Assembly: GCA_021794775.1 (NCBI GenBank) | Contig: JAJYQG010000174.1 | Location: forward strand, 1-7,350 | Length of the DNA stretch: 7,350 nucleotides | Direction: 5' to 3' | Source: Pseudomonadota bacterium | GTDB taxonomy: Bacteria > Pseudomonadota > Gammaproteobacteria > Burkholderiales > Ferrovaceae | In this document: positions 5,173-7,350 of the stretch, in pieces | How the letters are laid out: each line of letters begins with the position of its first letter | How positions within the stretch are numbered: position 1 is the stretch's first letter | Made by a program: the position numbers and the translations under genes | Notes under the pieces: model-generated | What the model was told of the DNA's origin: nothing | What the model saw: the letters and a program-made list of their open reading frames with translations, nothing else | Database searches by the model: none

Positions 5173-5762
5173 GCAAATTATCGGAGATCTTCGCTAAACA
5201 AGCGGAATTGGTCGATGGTCTACGACCCATTTACCTGAAGAACGGTTTCAACCTTCATGCCAAGCCGTTCCCCTGGCCCCTGGATGATCGTCATTACCAA
5301 GAGGAATTCAGGTTATTGGCATGGCGATTCACGGAGGAATTACAGGAAGCACGGGCAGAAATGATTATTCTCCGAGAATCGAAAGAGACTCTTCGAGAAG
5401 AAATCGCTGATGCGTTTCATTTTCTCGTTGAATTGGGGTTAGCTATTGGGATGGCCCCCGATTCGGGTCTTCCACCGTTGGAAACTATTGAATCCTTACC
5501 AACGGCCCATTGGAAACCCCATCTCCCTTTCTGGTTCTGTGTAAGTTCTATGGCTGCTTTGATGGTGAGCTTTCGTCAACGGCCCTGGCGCACCGACAAC
5601 CGTCTGACGTGGACCGCACGAGTTCATCAAGCTTTCAATTACCTTTTGATCGATTTCTATCGATTGTGCAAAGGATTGGGAATCTCATCGGATGAGTTAT
5701 TTTCCGCTTACATGGCCAAGAATGCCGTCAATCATCAACGCAAAGAGGATGCGTTGCGATGA
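5169..5762 (+). CDS. Dimeric dUTPase / MazG-type dNTP pyrophosphatase
   Basis: This 197-aa, all-helical protein starts in an ATGA overlap with the kinase. It shows the metal-binding pattern of the all-alpha NTP pyrophosphatases: E57-X2-E60 in TEELQEA and E78-X2-D81 in REEIADAFHFL, about 20 residues apart. The C-terminal YMAKNAVNHQRKED (residues 181-194) parallels the KNxxNxxRQ signature of the dimeric dUTPase family, which closes over the base and phosphates. Expected reaction: dUTP (or dCTP) to the monophosphate plus pyrophosphate, supplying dUMP/dCMP to the synthase genes downstream while keeping uracil out of DNA. Residues 98-150 are an insert with Trp/Pro-rich sequence between the two helical halves. 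Which base it prefers cannot be read from the sequence. Confidence 0.75.
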   Translation: MSKLSEIFAKQAELVDGLRPIYLKNGFNLHAKPFPWPLDDRHYQEEFRLLAWRFTEELQEARAEMIILRESKETLREEIADAFHFLVELGLAIGMAPDSGLPPLETIESLPTAHWKPHLPFWFCVSSMAALMVSFRQRPWRTDNRLTWTARVHQAFNYLLIDFYRLCKGLGISSDELFSAYMAKNAVNHQRKEDALR

Positions 5763-6592
5763 TCGCCTATTCGGATTCGGAATGGTGGCCACTCAATCTC
5801 TACAAAGCCACGATCCATTTGCCGGCAACGGGATACATCGCCACCACTCGGATCGTTCAAGACGTTACATTCCTCGCAAAGAATTTGCCAGATTGGCGAT
5901 ACAGTGATTGGAATTACGGGTCAGGTAAACACAAGCAATTGATGCGCAATTATATCGATGATGAGGAATTCCAACGGGTTCAATCCCTCATCAAACGACG
6001 GTCTCAACACAAATACACCTCATTGGCGCTGTCATTGCGGGGTATGAGGAAAAATTCGCGCTCACAAGGATGGTGCATGTTGGCAGTTGTTCTGACATTC
6101 GCCCCGGATGGAATTTCAGTTGAGACGCATTACCGCACCACTGAAGTTGTTCTCAAGTTTGCGGCGGATATCATCTTCCTGCGTGATTACATCTTGCCAC
6201 GATTGGGCATTGATCCAAAACGGGTCAAACAATTCCGTTTCCGTTTCGCTAATTGTTGGATCGGTGGTCCCTATTTCGCTTACTTGATCGACAAGACAGA
6301 CGTGGTGAGATTGTTGGAAAAGGTACAGGAATGTGATCCAACTTTCTTCCACCGAATGACGCGGCCCCTTCTCAAATCCTGTTATCGAGAGGATCAATTT
6401 CATCCTTTCGCACCCGCCCAACGATCCCACATCTACCTATGGAAACATGGTGAACCCGGTGAAATCCGTCGGGTAAAAAAATGGTTGGAGAAAGCCTTCA
6501 GAGAATCCAAGGTGCCGTTGCCTACGGACTTTCATGACCGCGACACTTACGTTCCACGAGGCCGACGTTCCGAGGATGATGAGAATGAATAA
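5759..6592 (+). CDS. Divergent thymidylate-synthase-fold protein
   Basis: This 277-aa protein starts in an ATGA overlap with the pyrophosphatase gene. Residues 106-140 align without gaps to the catalytic segment of thymidylate synthase (E. coli sequence recalled from memory): C106 with the nucleophile Cys146, then exactly 20 residues to R126 with phosphate-binding Arg166 (YRTTEV versus QRSCDV), then D137 with Asn177. FRFANCWIGGPYFAY (161-175) parallels FVWTGGDTHLY with a six-residue insertion before it. The His next to the catalytic Cys (here Met107), Gln151 (Val111) and the fold's Gly173 (Lys133) are changed. Residues 1-100 and 190-277 match nothing I recognise. The Asn177-to-Asp change is the known switch from dUMP to dCMP in dCMP hydroxymethylases. 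It may modify dCMP or another pyrimidine, or be a non-catalytic partner of the synthase encoded downstream. Confidence 0.55.
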   Translation: MIAYSDSEWWPLNLYKATIHLPATGYIATTRIVQDVTFLAKNLPDWRYSDWNYGSGKHKQLMRNYIDDEEFQRVQSLIKRRSQHKYTSLALSLRGMRKNSRSQGWCMLAVVLTFAPDGISVETHYRTTEVVLKFAADIIFLRDYILPRLGIDPKRVKQFRFRFANCWIGGPYFAYLIDKTDVVRLLEKVQECDPTFFHRMTRPLLKSCYREDQFHPFAPAQRSHIYLWKHGEPGEIRRVKKWLEKAFRESKVPLPTDFHDRDTYVPRGRRSEDDENE

Positions 6593-6836
6593 CACCAGCA
6601 AACGTGGATTTGCTTCCATGTCGAAAGAGCGAGTGCGCATGATCGCTGCCAAAGGGGGACGTTCAACTCCACCTGAGAAACGCTCATTCAGTTACAACCA
6701 AGAACTGGCCCGGACGGCTGGACGCAAAGGCGGCAAATCCAATCCCCCTGAGAAACGGTCATTCAGTCTGGACCGTGAATTGGCTAAACGAGCCGGTCTG
6801 TTGGGCGTTCTGGCGAGATCAAGGAAACAGTCATGA
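6585..6836 (+). CDS. KGG-repeat protein
   Basis: This is an 83-aa, very basic protein with tandem KGG motifs (MIAAKGGRS and TAGRKGGKS, with a decayed third RAGLLG), each joined to a PPEKRSFS segment. KGG repeats (PF10685) occur in YciG/YmdF-like stress proteins of enterobacteria and in many phage proteins, where they are thought to bind nucleic acid or act as small linkers; the role here is unknown. I chose ATG 6585 because GAGG at 6572-6575 precedes it by nine bases; earlier in-frame ATGs (6534, 6576, 6579) lie inside the upstream gene. It overlaps that gene by 8 nt and the next one by 4 nt, between two thymidylate-synthase-like genes, which ties it to the operon. Confidence 0.75.
   Translation: MNNTSKRGFASMSKERVRMIAAKGGRSTPPEKRSFSYNQELARTAGRKGGKSNPPEKRSFSLDRELAKRAGLLGVLARSRKQS
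6669..6767 (+). repeat. 75-bp-period direct repeat in the KGG gene
   Basis: The 24-bp stretch at 6669-6692 (CC, then CTGAGAAACG, then CATTCAGT) recurs at 6744-6767 with two or three differences, offset by exactly 75 bp, or 25 codons. It encodes the repeated PPEKRSFS segment and reflects internal duplication of the KGG module. Confidence 0.8.
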
Positions 6837-7350
6837 CTCATCTTAACGTCTATCCGGATTTTCAATCCGTTCGAGTGAACATTGATCGAGAATTCGAAAT
6901 GGATTCAGTGGTGGTGGCCCCTTCAAGGTGGCAAGGACTCGATGTTCATACCAAACCTGAGATGGCCATGCATGAGTTGTTGGACATCAGCTTTCAGGTA
7001 GCGAATTTGGAAAAGAGCACAGTGGACTCATTGGTTCAAGATATCAAACCTAATATCTTCTGGGCAGACGTTCATTTCGACGAACGTGTGGGGGGTGAGC
7101 CATTGAACCCCGGTGAGTCGTGGAAAGTGTGGCCATGGGCTCATTCAGCCGACAAATTTCGAGTCCATGATGGTCAGTACGATCACACCTACATGGAAAG
7201 GTTCTGGCCAAAATATGCCGGCCGTTCCAAAGATGGTAAGATTCCTGAGTACCCCGCTTTCATTCAAGGGAATCCCCATAGTGGAATTCGTTTCGAGTAT
7301 GGTGATCTCAATGACCTTATCTCACATTTGAAAAACGATCCTTCCTCACG
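6833..7350 (+). CDS. Thymidylate-synthase-family enzyme, N-terminal part
   Basis: The gene is cut by the window end after 172 codons. ATG 6833 overlaps the preceding TGA and has AAGGAAA at 6821-6827. Residues 91-130 (NPGESWK ... YDHTYMERFWPKYAGR) match the phage thymidylate-synthase region that places dUMP-binding residues in the YxYxER/RxW loop. Residues 156-172 (EYGDLNDLISHLKNDPSS, with the partial next codon CG probably Arg) match the QIxxLixxLKxxPxSRR helix and phosphate-binding arginine region. This family includes dTMP-forming enzymes and the dUMP and dCMP hydroxymethylases of phages with modified DNA. The catalytic Cys and the Asn/Asp base-selecting position lie beyond the window, so product identity is open. 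Confidence 0.75.
   Translation, partial: MTHLNVYPDFQSVRVNIDREFEMDSVVVAPSRWQGLDVHTKPEMAMHELLDISFQVANLEKSTVDSLVQDIKPNIFWADVHFDERVGGEPLNPGESWKVWPWAHSADKFRVHDGQYDHTYMERFWPKYAGRSKDGKIPEYPAFIQGNPHSGIRFEYGDLNDLISHLKNDPSS

Noticed and set aside
249..5792. Palindrome GTGGCCAC at 249, 687 and 5785
   Set aside because: Three copies with unrelated contexts (two in coding DNA, one part of a hairpin) give no clear binding-site pattern.
1..7350. CRISPR array, tRNA, rRNA, insertion sequence or toxin-antitoxin pair
   Set aside because: I saw no regularly spaced repeats, cloverleaf or CCA-ended segment, transposase motifs, or recognisable toxin family on either strand.

Overview
The window looks like part of a tailed-phage (or prophage) genome from a bacterial host. 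It has dense, mostly ATGA-overlapping small genes, a primase/helicase-type replication protein, a deoxynucleotide-metabolism cassette, and no host housekeeping genes. Sigma70-type promoters and Shine-Dalgarno leaders point to a bacterial phage. The host cannot be named from sequence alone. By eye the left third is more GC-rich, with strong G/C third positions, than the right half.

Left block (1-2394, + strand): the 3' end of an unrecognised gene, then a perfect-consensus promoter (TTGACA-N17-TATAAT, 330-358). This drives a run of small genes: a basic DNA-binding-like protein, a 67-aa protein, a four-cysteine zinc-ribbon protein, a basic 71-aa protein, a 41-aa hydrophobic protein, a conserved-looking 62-aa protein, a coiled-coil 99-aa protein and a short membrane protein. 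This is the usual layout of a phage early/accessory operon. It ends at a convergent junction with an 11-bp perfect inverted repeat (2265-2327).

Middle (2330-4543, - strand): one large replication gene, an N-terminal primase-polymerase domain joined to a DUF3987-type P-loop ATPase. It most likely starts at a TTG codon behind an AAGGTGGAG ribosome site. A terminator-like hairpin with a T-tract lies inside its 3' part. A second one, active on the opposite strand, lies inside its 5' part.

Right block (4572-7350, + strand): a promoter facing the replication-gene promoter drives five tightly coupled genes: a P-loop dNMP/thymidylate-kinase-like protein, a dimeric-dUTPase/MazG-type pyrophosphatase, a divergent thymidylate-synthase-fold protein, a KGG-repeat protein, and the N-terminal part of a second thymidylate-synthase-family enzyme cut by the window end. 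Together they could remove dUTP/dCTP, modify a pyrimidine at C5 and phosphorylate the product. That fits either plain dTMP supply or synthesis of a non-canonical pyrimidine for the phage DNA. The divergent synthase keeps the catalytic Cys and phosphate-binding Arg positions but appears to carry Asp where thymidylate synthases have the uracil-selecting Asn. This is the most interesting point in the window.
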